Of a DNA stretch of 41,431 nt, positions 1 through 9,242 are shown piece after piece. The translations under genes were made by a program, and so were the position numbers. Under the pieces are notes generated by a model that was given only the letters and a program-made list of their open reading frames with translations, was not told the DNA's origin and ran no database searches. Source of the DNA: Ramazzottius varieornatus (taxonomy: Eukaryota; Tardigrada; Eutardigrada; Parachela; Ramazzottiidae). Within the stretch, counting starts at the first letter, position 1; every line of letters starts with the position of its first letter. The stretch is taken from assembly GCA_001949185.1 (NCBI GenBank), contig BDGG01000005.1, forward strand, positions 1,061,063-1,102,493, written 5' to 3'.

Positions 1-166
1 ACGGAGTCGAATTCTGCAGGCGATTACGCAAGGTTGTACGGCTGATCCTGTATATCTTTGCTGCAGAGGCTTGACTCTGGCCGTTCTTTACCTCGTGAAT
101 AGCTGCTTCCAACGACAACTCTTGGTGCACCTGAAACGCTGTTTTCAGCTGAGAACGGACAGCCAT
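1..166 (-). CDS. Transposase N-terminus with pipsqueak HTH (partial, left)
   Basis: The frame starts MAVRSQLKTAF and runs 55 codons to the window edge. It contains the psq pattern: an acidic or hydrophobic helix (SLEAAIHEVKNG), then SQASAAKIYRISRTTLRNRL, the alanine-rich second helix and the 'TTLRNRL' recognition helix. Psq domains sit at the N-terminus of pogo-like and related transposases and bind the element ends. The protein is identical to the right-edge copy over the shared part. It is incomplete because the window ends, so activity cannot be judged. It could instead be a domesticated psq protein, but presence in two inverted copies with the same flanking leader favours a transposon. 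Confidence 0.7.
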   Translation of the reverse strand, partial: MAVRSQLKTAFQVHQELSLEAAIHEVKNGQSQASAAKIYRISRTTLRNRLQNSTP

Positions 167-647
167 CGTGAGAGAGAAATATCGCAGTATGAAAGACCAG
201 AAAATCTGCAGGAAATATCCTTTTGTGAAAACTGGCAATGCAGTACGGCATCACTGCACGTATCGGGAGAGCTATACGTCATGGATTCCATGCTGAGCCA
301 ATGCAACGTTCATGATCGTGCTGTAAACGCAGAAACCGACGACATGACGTGGTGTTCCTGTTTGCAAGCATTTCTGCAAAAAACGACGAACGTGCCCCCT
401 AGCGGCCTTGTCTTGATTTATTTCGCAGGCTTTTTAACATTAGCGGGATGCTCCTGACTTCCAGAGCCTATATCTCCTCATTTTATCTCGTGAATCTCTT
501 CAAACTTAATAGAAGACTCGGCAAAGTTGTCGTTACAACGTATAAACAAGCAGTGGAAGATTCGGTCCAGTGGGCATCGAGAAAAAAGCCTGACCGAATT
601 ACAGTGTGAATCTCACCCTGACATAATTATGGAGTCTTCCTCGTACG
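1..647 (-). mobile_element. 5' end of a pipsqueak-HTH (pogo-like) transposon, left copy, cut by window edge
   Basis: These 647 bases are the reverse complement of 40736-41382; every open frame I compared is identical between the copies. Similarity stops abruptly at 647/640736-equivalent position 40736, inside CGTACGAGGAAGACTCC, which I read as the element terminus next to a TA. Roughly 480 nt of leader precede a transposase start at 166, read toward base 1. A pogo-type element is inferred from the psq helix-turn-helix it encodes; the DDE domain would lie outside the window. Confidence 0.75.
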
Positions 648-843
648 GGTTTCTGATGAGAAACTGCAACCGTCTCATGATAAGTCATCATAAGTCTTAT
701 GTCTTGATTTTGCGCTTACAGGGATCTTATGTAAGAACGTGAGTGGCACTTGACAAAGCGAAAAATCTTGCCTTGCAGATGCAGTGGTTCCCCACTTCGT
801 GACGAGAGGATAGAGAGCTGTTACGAGGAGTGGAGGGAATCGA

Positions 844-3800
844 ATGGGCACCGTCGAACGGGAGAGGATGGCACAACAACCTGCACTGCCACATGTCACC
901 AGCTATTCCACTGTCGCTACCAGGCAAAGCACCACATCGGGATCATACCTGCCAGCAGATGATGAAGGAGTAGATGACGGGATCAAGCGCAAAGGGGTTC
1001 TGAGGAAATTGAAGGTAAGATCGGAAGTTGCCTTATATCGCAACTGATGCCATAGTGCGGATGTTTTGCAGACTGGGAAGAAAAAGTATTTCGTACTTCG
1101 GAAAGCAACGCACGATCGTCCTGCCTTGCTGGAATATTATGATCAAGTGTCAAAGTATCAGAAAGGGGAAACGCCGAAGAGGACGATCATCGTTGGGGGA
1201 TGCTTCGCTGTCAACAAGAAAGAAGATTCCGGTGACAAGAAGGATAAATATGCCATCTCGATCTACGGCAATCCAGACACCTTCAGCATCGTGGCTGCTT
1301 CTGAGCAGGAGCAGATGGACTGGCTGAGGGATTTGGTTGAACTGCAGCAGACGGGAAACCTGGAGAATGCGCAAAATTCACCAACGTCATCGATAACTTC
1401 CGACCAGCCTTACTTCGGTAACAGAATTCCAACCCTTCATCTTCATTAAGAGCGCTATACTCTTGCTTTCAGATTACGTATGGAATGTCGAGGTGGAAAA
1501 GAAGAAGGGTGCCACAATGCAGTCCAGTATTGTCGGGCCTCAGCGACTGTGTGTACAGCTCCGAGCGGAAGAGAAGAAGAATCGGTTCGTCAAGTTGTTT
1601 CCGGTTACTGCAACTAGACCTGATCAAGGTGGAAAAGACTTTCCAGTAAGGCAGGTTTCATCGATTGTATCTCGAGATTACAGTCATGTGTCAGTCTATC
1701 AAATTGGCTCTTCCTTTCTAGTTGAAAGTACTGAGGCAAGTTGGCGTCGGCGGACGGCACGACGAGATCTTCTACTTGGAAGTGGGTCGTTCGGCCGTGA
1801 CAGGCGCAGAGAGTTTCGCCATGGTTTGTGAGAGTAAACATGCCGCTGCTCAGATGCACGATGTCATTGGCGAGTAAGTGCACATCCAATATAGAAATAG
1901 GGAGGGATGAATTTTCAAGCCAGGTCTACGAATGTCTCTACGAATCTTTATTGTAGAGCGATGCGCGTCCCTGATCCGACTGACACGTCAGAGAAATCCG
2001 GAAGCGGCCACCGAACTCGAAGCAACACTGATCATCACTCAGGAAGGTCTCGAGCTTCTTCTGACGCCCGGAGAAACACCTACGAGTCCGACAAAACTCG
2101 GCACGGAACAACGACCATCCCCCAGAACGAGATGGGACACACGGGAGGTGGATCCGCACCCATCCGGACCGGAAGTGGAAGGTACCCATCGTGCGTTTCC
2201 CGTTTGCGTTCTCTGTTAATCACCATCTAACTTCGTGTAATTTTTTTCAGCACGGCAAGCAGCAGAGAACGCCTCGCTCGTTCTGAAAGGATAGAAAATT
2301 ACATTACGCCAGCATTTCAGCAATCCACCTCGGTTAACGAGACTGAGAATTACCTTCCCGTCGACTTGAACAATGCATACTTTACTTGCGATTTCCCGTA
2401 CGTGACTTTACTCAGTTTGAGTCCTTTCTCCTCTTTGCCGTTGCTGACGGAACCGATTTGTTTTTGTCAGGGGCAAACCAGAGGCTCCGCCGCCTGACCC
2501 GAATTATGCCACTCTCACTCCCGCGGATACAAAGACACCGGCCAAAGCGCCAGTGAACCCGCGTGGTCCCCCACAAACGACAGTTTCTTCTTCAGTAGAA
2601 ACGGCTCGACAACCGCTCACCCCGTCCATACCGGAAGAGCCAAGTGATTATGCCATGATGATGCCAACCAAAGAAGCTAAACCAGGTAAGTCACCTGAAT
2701 AGAATCTTAATATCGGTTTTCCAAGTGGCGCGCGTTGTCAGCCAATAACTTCGGAAACGCGCGCCACTTGGGAAACGATCTAGTCGGCTCTGTTTCCCGA
2801 GTTCCCATACGATCAAGTGTTAGCTTTTCCCTTTTGCATCAGTGGCGCCAAAAGAGCCTGTGAAGCCTGCTGCCGAAGTGCAGCAGCAGAGTGGCAACTC
2901 GTTGGAAGAGTCGGGATACTTTGAGATGAACGTGGCGTCCAAAGACGCTCACAAGCCAGTGGCAACTACACCGGTACCTGCGCCGTCAAGGAGTGTGCCA
3001 GCCGCCAAGGTGCCAATCATCGTCACGGAGAAAGCCTCACCTGCTGGTGCTCCCGCTCAATTGCCTGCCGATACTCAGAATAGTTACATGATGATGACAC
3101 CCAGTAGCGCTGCAACTACTCCCAACGCATTGATGACAGACTCCCGGAGAAGTACCATGTCGAATGCGTCGTATCAGTCGCATGGCTCGGAGAAAGAAGA
3201 ACACGCTGACACAGTCGGTAAGAACATCACAGACAAAATTCCAATTTTTTCCTCCCGCTTCACTGATCGTCCTTTCTAGTGTAGTTACCAGTTGTGAAAA
3301 TGTCAGAGATTTATAGCGATCCATTTGAGCGTGCCCTTTTCCTACGGAAAGCCTGATAAGATCGTGCTCTGCACAGACTCGACAGGTGTTTTGGTTGAAA
3401 GGGCCAGAATCATTTTCTGAACCAGCATTGCTGTTTTGCTTTTCCTTTAATGTTCTGTGACACATCTTAAGGTTGGGTAACAATTGGTGAACGTTGGTTT
3501 GTTCTCGTAGGAGAAGTTACGTACGCGGTGATGGAGCCATCGGGTAACCGTTCCCGTCGAGGTGAAACCTCTTCGCGGGAAGCATCGACATCGTCCCTAG
3601 GGTCGTCTTTCGGTTGGGATCGGTTGAGCTCAGTCGGTTCTCGAACAGATTACAAGCTGGACAAGGTGCGAGCTTTCATGGCAGTGGAAGACGAGGGAAA
3701 CATGCGCGGGTTGAGGGCGTACTCCATCGGTTGCACACCGTCCAAGCCTGTCTCTGCATTTAAAGTCCCCGAGCCGCCCGCACCGAGTATCCCCGCGGAA

Positions 3801-4160
3801 AGTGCCTTCCGTATTCGAGCATTCTCTTTGGGCAATCACTCGTTGTCCCCTAACAGAAATCCCCGACGAGTTCTACCTCATTCACCCAGTGCAGCTTTGG
3901 TGTTAAATAGCTCACCCAGCACGAGTAGTCCCAGGGAAGTTCGCCATGTCAGCGTGAGCGATACCCAACTCACTCCAGAATCGTCAGAGAGAAGTACACC
4001 AGACTTCAACAAGAACAGAAAACAGCCCGCGACGTTGACGGAAGAGAATGAAGAAAGTACCAAGATGGAACTGGATTTTCGCAAACGCTCTGGGTAAGCT
4101 TACGGTGCTTGATTCCTGGTTTACCGGCCTCCAATTTATTCTTGTTCCCGTAGGACTTAA
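844..4160 (+). CDS. IRS: Insulin receptor substrate (IRS/chico-like) adaptor
   Basis: Exons: 844-1014, 1072-1417, 1473-1645, 1722-1873, 1957-2181, 2251-2397, 2471-2685, 2843-3217, 3511-4093 and 4154-4160, giving about 797 aa with all phases matching. Residues about 47-150 form a PH domain (KKYFVLRKATHD, LEYYDQ, PKRTIIVGGCFAVNKK, final W in MDWLRDL). Residues about 172-280 form the IRS PTB domain (DYVWNVEVEKK, GPQRLCVQLR, FYLEVGRSAVTG). The long tail is Ser/Pro-rich and carries YxxM motifs of the type that bind PI3-kinase SH2 domains: YAMM, YFEM, YMMM and YAVM, plus NYI and NYLPV tyrosines. The family couples insulin/IGF receptors to PI3K and MAPK at the plasma membrane. The last exon adds only one residue and a stop; reading through the final donor instead stops at 4095-4097, so the end is slightly uncertain. 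Intron 7 holds hairpin repeat copy 1. Confidence 0.9.
2721..2772. repeat. GTGGCGC hairpin repeat, copy 1
   Basis: The arms are CCAAGTGGCGCGCGTT and AACGCGCGCCACTTGG around a loop of about 20 nt containing CAATAAC. The arms are perfectly complementary. The copy lies in IRS intron 7. Five further copies in this window share the arms, the loop length and a GGGAAA just after the right arm. Confidence 0.8.
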
Positions 4161-4474
4161 GGGGAAAAGCTCGACAGATGTTTGATATCCCGTAGCACCG
4201 GTGAGCTCAAGAAGACTGAAGTATGATGGAATGTCTTGTAGAGATCCATGCGTCTTCGCTTGATATCCACTGATTGTTTGCACGTAATTCTAAGGCTGTT
4301 TGCGAAGGTTTGAGATTTATGCACATTACTATGATAGATGAATTTAGAAATCAATATTGCTCTTAATGAATGTGTTATGGTCATAAAAACCGCGCTCCAT
4401 GAAATTTATTAATTTTTTATCGAATTTTGCTGCCCGATCGCCGGCGACTGTACAACAACGTGACCGCCTTGTAC
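4161..4474. other. Intergenic, no gene seen
   Basis: 3' flank of the IRS gene. It is moderately AT-rich with many stops in all frames. I see no promoter, RNA gene or convincing exon. Confidence 0.5.
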
Positions 4475-4687
4475 AGTTGTACAGTACAACATGGATGCCG
4501 GCAGTCAAAAAGTTCGTGCCATGATCCGATAGTAGGAGGTGCACCCTTGACAATTGACAATGATTTTCTGCTTGGGGGTTCGAAATTTGTTTTGGCGAAG
4601 CTGTCTTTGGGGTGGGGTCACCTCTCCTAGGATTATGGCACGAACTTCGTATGGCAAGCGGCATCCATGGAACTTGTACTGTAGAAC
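4475..4687. repeat. MITE-like inverted repeat
   Basis: An outer arm at about 4475-4546 (GTTGTACAGTACAAC, then ATGGATGCCG, AAGTTCGTGCCATGATCC and GAGGTG) is matched in inverse by about 4615-4687 (CACCTC, GGATTATGGCACGAACTT, CGGCATCCAT, TTGTACTGTAGAAC). The centre of about 70 bp is unpaired and there is no coding potential. It sits between IRS and the RGG reading frame, directly upstream of the latter, so it could supply part of its 5' leader. Confidence 0.6.
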
Positions 4688-4711
4688 ATGTACTGTAGAA
4701 CTTTACAAAAC

Positions 4712-5358
4712 ATGAATTTCCCCTTCAACGTGTTCGGTGGAATGGGCGGAAGCTATCCTCCATACCAACTGCCAGGACTGACCGCGGGGTTCCTCATGGG
4801 TATCCCGATGGGTTCCCCGTTTGGCTTTCCTCTTGGTCCATCGATGGGTATGCCTCTGCTGCAACCTCTTGCTCAACCGAGATTCAAAGCTAACGAGTGG
4901 CTAGCCCTTCAAGTCATAGTTGCTCTGACGGACGCGGCGGTGGTCGTGGGGGTGGTCATGGCGCTGGACGGGGTGGTGGACGTGGCGGACGTGGCGGCCG
5001 CGCACAACGACGAAATGACGTTGAACGTGGTGGACACCAGGGAAGTGGACGTAATGGTGGCAGACAACGGGGAAGCCGCCCCGGTGACTTTGGAGGAGGA
5101 TGGCCGGCGAATGACCACCAAAACTCCGATCCGCCAAGCCAGGCGAATCAGGCTTCCGTTGGCACTACCAAGTTCGGAGGACGAACCCAAGTTAGCGATG
5201 AGGACCCTCGCGACGGAGAGCAAAGACCCGGCCACGAACATCGACCAGCTCGAGCATCAAACCGGGAACGACGAAGCCAGTCGGACATGGACACAGGACA
5301 CGGACGAGTGAGCACCTGGACGAAGGCGGAGAGAACGCTCTCTCACTTCCTTGTTTAG
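4712..5358 (+). CDS. Gly/Met/Pro-rich N-terminus and RGG-box protein, frame change unresolved
   Basis: Two overlapping frames look coding. From ATG 4712, one frame encodes MNFPFNVFGGMGGSYPPYQL followed by GIPMGSPFGFPLGPSMGMP repeats and stays open to 5311. From 4894 a second frame encodes an RGG-box (GRGGGRGGGHGAGRGGGRGGRGGR), then a polar Arg/Gly/Asp-rich tail to a stop at 5356-5358. RGG boxes are RNA-binding, methylated tracts in nuclear RNA-binding proteins. The low-complexity start and the RGG tail look like one protein, but they are out of frame, a stop (TAA 4891) closes the RGG frame just upstream, and I found no phase-compatible intron with good signals. A frameshift, sequencing error or weak intron is possible. 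No known family is assigned. Confidence 0.4.
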
Positions 5359-5712
5359 CAATCAGTTCTCTCTGCAATGGCGAGTTTTTCACCTTTTCTC
5401 TGATACCTGATCTCGAATTATAGTTTCCGTGTGTCGACCTTCTGAAGTTATTCTTGATCGCTCCCCCTTGCCAAAGCTGGTGTTACTTTTTTCTTCTGTG
5501 TTTTGTTATCCTCTGCAGTGGCGGCCATGCAAAATAATTTGCCGGCAAAGACAGATAGTGCCCGAATGTACGACTTGTCGATGAGGTGAGCCGCAGAATT
5601 GCGCCTGGTATGATGACGTAAGGGCTCTCTCTCTCTCTCTGGCGGGGGAGTACTGTAGTGAGTTGGTTGTTTGTTGGACGAATGACATCCATATGTGATT
5701 ACTGCAGTGTAG
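5359..5712. other. Intergenic, CT dinucleotide run
   Basis: No gene seen. There is a short (CT)n run at about 5627-5640. The left end of the Harbinger-like element begins at 5713. Confidence 0.5.
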
Positions 5713-6167
5713 TACACGCACGACGAGATATTACGGGCCAGGCGGAAAAGACGGCAAATTTACAATTTTTATGGAAGTCAGAAACAGAAATTGGAGAAAT
5801 GACGTAACGTAGTAAACTTCAACCGTAGAAAATCGTCATGGACAGTGGCCATCAGCTGATCAGCTGTTTTACTCTAACGCTTCTATGCTGCTGTCGACTT
5901 TCTCCCGGAGGCCGGAGAAGCCTTGGATTGGTTTGAACTGTTGAAGGTATAATAGTATCATTCAATATTAAGCCGAAAAGTTCAGAGAAGAAGGTAATTT
6001 CAAATTTCTCCAAACGACGAGTCACTGATCCGGCCCTGTTTTGTCCAACGATTGGCTGTGCAATTGCCTGCACATCTGCTTCTCTACTTCTCCGGCTCGA
6101 AGGCTGGATAAGTAGACAAACAAAATTTCATTTTCGTTGCTTCTGCTGTATCAGACTCAACAATCAC

Positions 6168-7272
6168 ATGTCGATCGATCGATCGCTTCTGACCATGTCC
6201 ATCCCCTCCAGTATGATGCCGTCCCGACTTAAGAACAAGGTCAGTAGTCCAGCCGTTGGAGGAAAGGCAAAAACAGGGGCGAAAGAGAAACCTCCCAGCA
6301 ACGAACGCCGTTACGACAAGTGGAACAATTCCCCTGCTGAGAGCGCTCTAGTTGACTGGCTCGAGGATCCCGATAATCTGGATCGATGGAAGTTCACATC
6401 CAAAGACAAAGGCTCTGGAAGGAAGAATACTTCGGGGAAGACGAGAATTGCTCTGGAGAAAGAGATCACGGCATATCTTCGAGCACGAGGCTTCGAGCGA
6501 TCGCTCGCGCAGGTGACTTCCAAGCTCAAAAGCCTCGAAACGTCCTACAGAAAGACCCACGACGAGCTTGTGAGTCAAACTGGGACAGACATTGATGATT
6601 TGGATCAGCGAGCGAAGATCGATACAGTCAGAAGTAAGTTTTTCGACCGATCGGTCGGGAATTATTTTTTGCTATGGTTCCACCAGTCCCATGCCGCTTA
6701 CTGTTCGCAGAGAAATTACTAACGAAGTGTTATCTCTGGGATCGTCTTCATCCCATCAACTGTGATCGACCGTCGATGGTTCCTCCAGCTGTGATGGACA
6801 ACACTGACCCTATCGACGAGAACGAGGATGAGAACGGTCTCCCTATGGAAGAGGACGTAGAAACAGTTGACGAGGATATCGGACTGGATGAAGTAGCGGA
6901 TGACGTCATGCACCACAAAAGCACACCAGAAGTGGAGTAACCTACTCAGGGTACAGTTAACGTCACACTCACCTGTATACATTATGCTTGATTGGCTGTA
7001 ACAGCACCAGACTACACGTTGAGTTCCTGAATGCCATTTCGGCAAACCAATCAACTATAAAATGCAAGGGTGAGTGAGATGTTGATTGTACTCCTGCAGC
7101 CAGTACGCCGGGACCTTCAAAAGGCATCAAGAAGGGAAAGGCCAAGCCTCTCAGTCTTCCGGAAGTCATCCAACAACAGACGCGCGAACGACTGGCGTTT
7201 GAGAAGGACAAACTGGCTCGACAAGAGCGTAAAGAGTACCTGGAGAGAGAAGAACGTGAGAAGGATCGCTAA
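6168..7272 (+). CDS. Transposon-encoded Myb/SANT (trihelix-like) DNA-binding protein
   Basis: Exons 6168-6633, 6711-6936 and 7104-7272 give 286 aa with matching phases. The N-terminus is basic and Ser/Lys-rich. Residues about 60-170 look like a Myb/SANT-like or MADF trihelix domain: conserved tryptophans in RYDKWNNSPAESALVDWLE and LDRWKF, then ALEKEITAYLRARG and LKSLETSYRKTHDEL. An acidic middle (DENEDENGLPMEED) follows, then a charged coiled coil (TRERLAFEKDKLARQERKEY) near the C-terminus. In Harbinger transposons this second protein brings the transposase to the nucleus and to element DNA. If the second donor is not used, the frame stops at 6938-6940. It is divergent from neighbours and lies within the TIRs, so it is not a host gene. 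Confidence 0.7.
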
Positions 7273-7373
7273 GGGGAACTAGCGAAAATGCGACAGATCG
7301 AAAGAAATTCTTAACTGGAAATAGAATCGTTGAAACTACGTATCGAACTTGAAAAGCTAGAAACTTCGCTTGA

Positions 7374-8609
7374 TCAAGCGTCGGTGTAAAAGTACCCGTT
7401 ATTTTCTAGAACTATTCGCTTCACTTGTTCTCTTCTCTCGATCGCGTTTACGGGTCCTGTTTCACGAGTTGTTTCCGGAAATCCGTTCATGTCCTTGTCT
7501 TTTTCTTTCCCCCGGTCTGAGTCGTACAAGTCGTCCAGTAAGAAGTTATGGAGAACGACGCAAGCTCTTGTGTAGAAGATCACCTTTTTGTGCTCCTTAA
7601 CCGTACGAACAGGAAAATTCAAACTGCGTAGAGAAGGGAATCTTCCCTTTACCATCCCAATACAGTGTTCATTCACTACTCGAGCACTCGCCAGGATTTT
7701 GTTAAATTTCTCATTGTCCATCCTTTCGGCAGCAGGCTTCTTGTAACAGGGAATAATATGCTCACTAACGGCAAACCCGCTGTCAGTTAGCAGATATTCC
7801 CCCGCCTCAAAGAACGAGCGATCGCTCGATTTCAACTTGCTGTGCCGGTAGACTCTGTTATCATGGGCAGCACCACAGAAACCCGCATTGCCATGTAAGA
7901 TACGTCGTTGATCATCACACACAATCAAAGCGGAAATTCCGTACTTATTCTTGTGGCTGAAATAGGCTGACCCACCCAGCGACGGCTTCTTCGCAAGAAC
8001 GATGATTGTTCCATAAGCAAATCCGATGCAGTTAGGAAAACCAGACTGTGTAAGAATGCGCTGCTTCATCCGGGATTTTTGCTCTTTGTTCGGCCAGGGA
8101 ACATACTTCTTTTCCAGAGAGAGGATGGCCTTCAAACAACGTTCACAGTACAATTCCACACTTCCTTCGGATATTCCAAAATGTCGCGCGATCTTGCCCA
8201 CAGGTGTGCCTTCGCAGCCGAGACGGTGAAGGAAGACGACGAGCTGGTACACGGGACGAGCTTGTTGATGTCGGGAGTTGTTCTGGAATACGGGATGGCG
8301 GCTGATCAGCCGTAGCAAATTCCGGAGAGACTCCTTGGACATTCTCACTTCTTGCCGCCAGCGATCGTTCTCCAGCTTAGGTAGAACGTTATAGAAGAAG
8401 TTTTTACTCTTCGGTACCTCTGTTCGGGGCAACAGGTAGCGAGTAGCGGAGATTAGACTGAGAATGTTCCGAGGCGACGTCAGTTTCTCTGCATCTTCCG
8501 TAGGGGGTAATTCATCGTAGTCGTCACACAGCAGCGAAACAACCTCTTCGGCCACGATCAGCGTCTCGAGATCCGCCACGATACGTTGTTTCTCGTGTGA
8601 AGAGGCCAT
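7374..8609 (-). CDS. HARBI1-like transposase (DDE_Tnp_4), first catalytic Asp missing
   Basis: A single open frame. I chose the start MASSHEKQRIV (8609); the frame is open upstream to 8726 (450 aa from there). It has an N-terminal helical region, then the HTH-like segment (PVGKIARHFGISEGSVELYC) and the DDE core. In the family, the first catalytic Asp sits in a GxxDGTH motif; here the motif reads CIGFAYGTII, with Tyr in place of Asp (residue 238 counted from 8726). The second Asp (YLLTDSGF, 315) and the Glu (VNEHCIGMVKGRF, 353) are present. The reading frame has no stops, so inactivation by substitution seems recent, or the protein has another role. It is convergent with the DNA-binding gene of the same element. 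Confidence 0.85.
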   Translation of the reverse strand: MASSHEKQRIVADLETLIVAEEVVSLLCDDYDELPPTEDAEKLTSPRNILSLISATRYLLPRTEVPKSKNFFYNVLPKLENDRWRQEVRMSKESLRNLLRLISRHPVFQNNSRHQQARPVYQLVVFLHRLGCEGTPVGKIARHFGISEGSVELYCERCLKAILSLEKKYVPWPNKEQKSRMKQRILTQSGFPNCIGFAYGTIIVLAKKPSLGGSAYFSHKNKYGISALIVCDDQRRILHGNAGFCGAAHDNRVYRHSKLKSSDRSFFEAGEYLLTDSGFAVSEHIIPCYKKPAAERMDNEKFNKILASARVVNEHCIGMVKGRFPSLRSLNFPVRTVKEHKKVIFYTRACVVLHNFLLDDLYDSDRGKEKDKDMNGFPETTRETGPVNAIERREQVKRIVLENNGYFYTDA

Positions 8610-9242
8610 CCTGAGCGCAGGAGATGATTCGTAGGGGAATGCAAAGAGGAGATACTTGCGAACGATCGTTCGTCTCGAAATTAGAGTGGGGAATTGGCGG
8701 TTCGAAATTTGAACAGGAGCATTCAATTATGGGAGAAGCAGAGAAGTCCTTGATTGGATGATTTGTTTTAAGGGAGGTCTAGCTAAATTTCCAGTTTACC
8801 TGCTTCTCTGATGCGTTTGGCTTGATATTGAATCATGCTATTGAAGATCTGACTGCTATAACATTAATATGACAAGCTTTTGTTCCCCAATATCCAGCAC
8901 GCACGTACAGCAGTGCAGCCTTCGATGTGGTTTTTACTTGAAGCAAGAATCACCTGCCCGTGCCGCCGTAGCGAAAGGGCCTGGTCCGTAATTTTTATTG
9001 GCCCGTAATATCTCGTCGTGCGTGTACAGTATCAGGTTTTACCGCGGAACGGACTTGCGTATCATCGGTTTGACGGCAAGGCGGTGAATCCGTTAACTTC
9101 CACATCAGAAAATTTTATTTACCGGCGAACTCGTGTCAGAAAGATCTCCCAACTTGTTTCTCGTTCCTCTTTTTCTCGATTTCTCCTCACCATCCCTCAT
9201 AGGCTGTTGTTGTTCGCTTGAGTGTCCAAAACCCTGAAAATC

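Larger units (their letters stand above)
5713..9026. mobile_element. PIF/Harbinger-like DNA transposon, complete with both TIRs
   Basis: TIRs are TACACGCACGACGAGATATT followed by ACGGGCCA at 5713-5740, and the inverse at 8999-9026. Imperfect inverse similarity continues inside: 5945-6000 (ATCATTCAATATTAAGCC ... CAGAGAAGAAGGTAA) against about 8795-8850 in inverse. A TA lies at each end, which would fit a 2-bp TA target duplication; I see no clear 3-bp one. Between the ends lie two genes on opposite strands, the usual Harbinger pair: a Myb/MADF-like DNA-binding protein and a DDE_Tnp_4 transposase. The transposase lacks its first catalytic Asp, so this copy is probably not autonomous. Confidence 0.85.
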
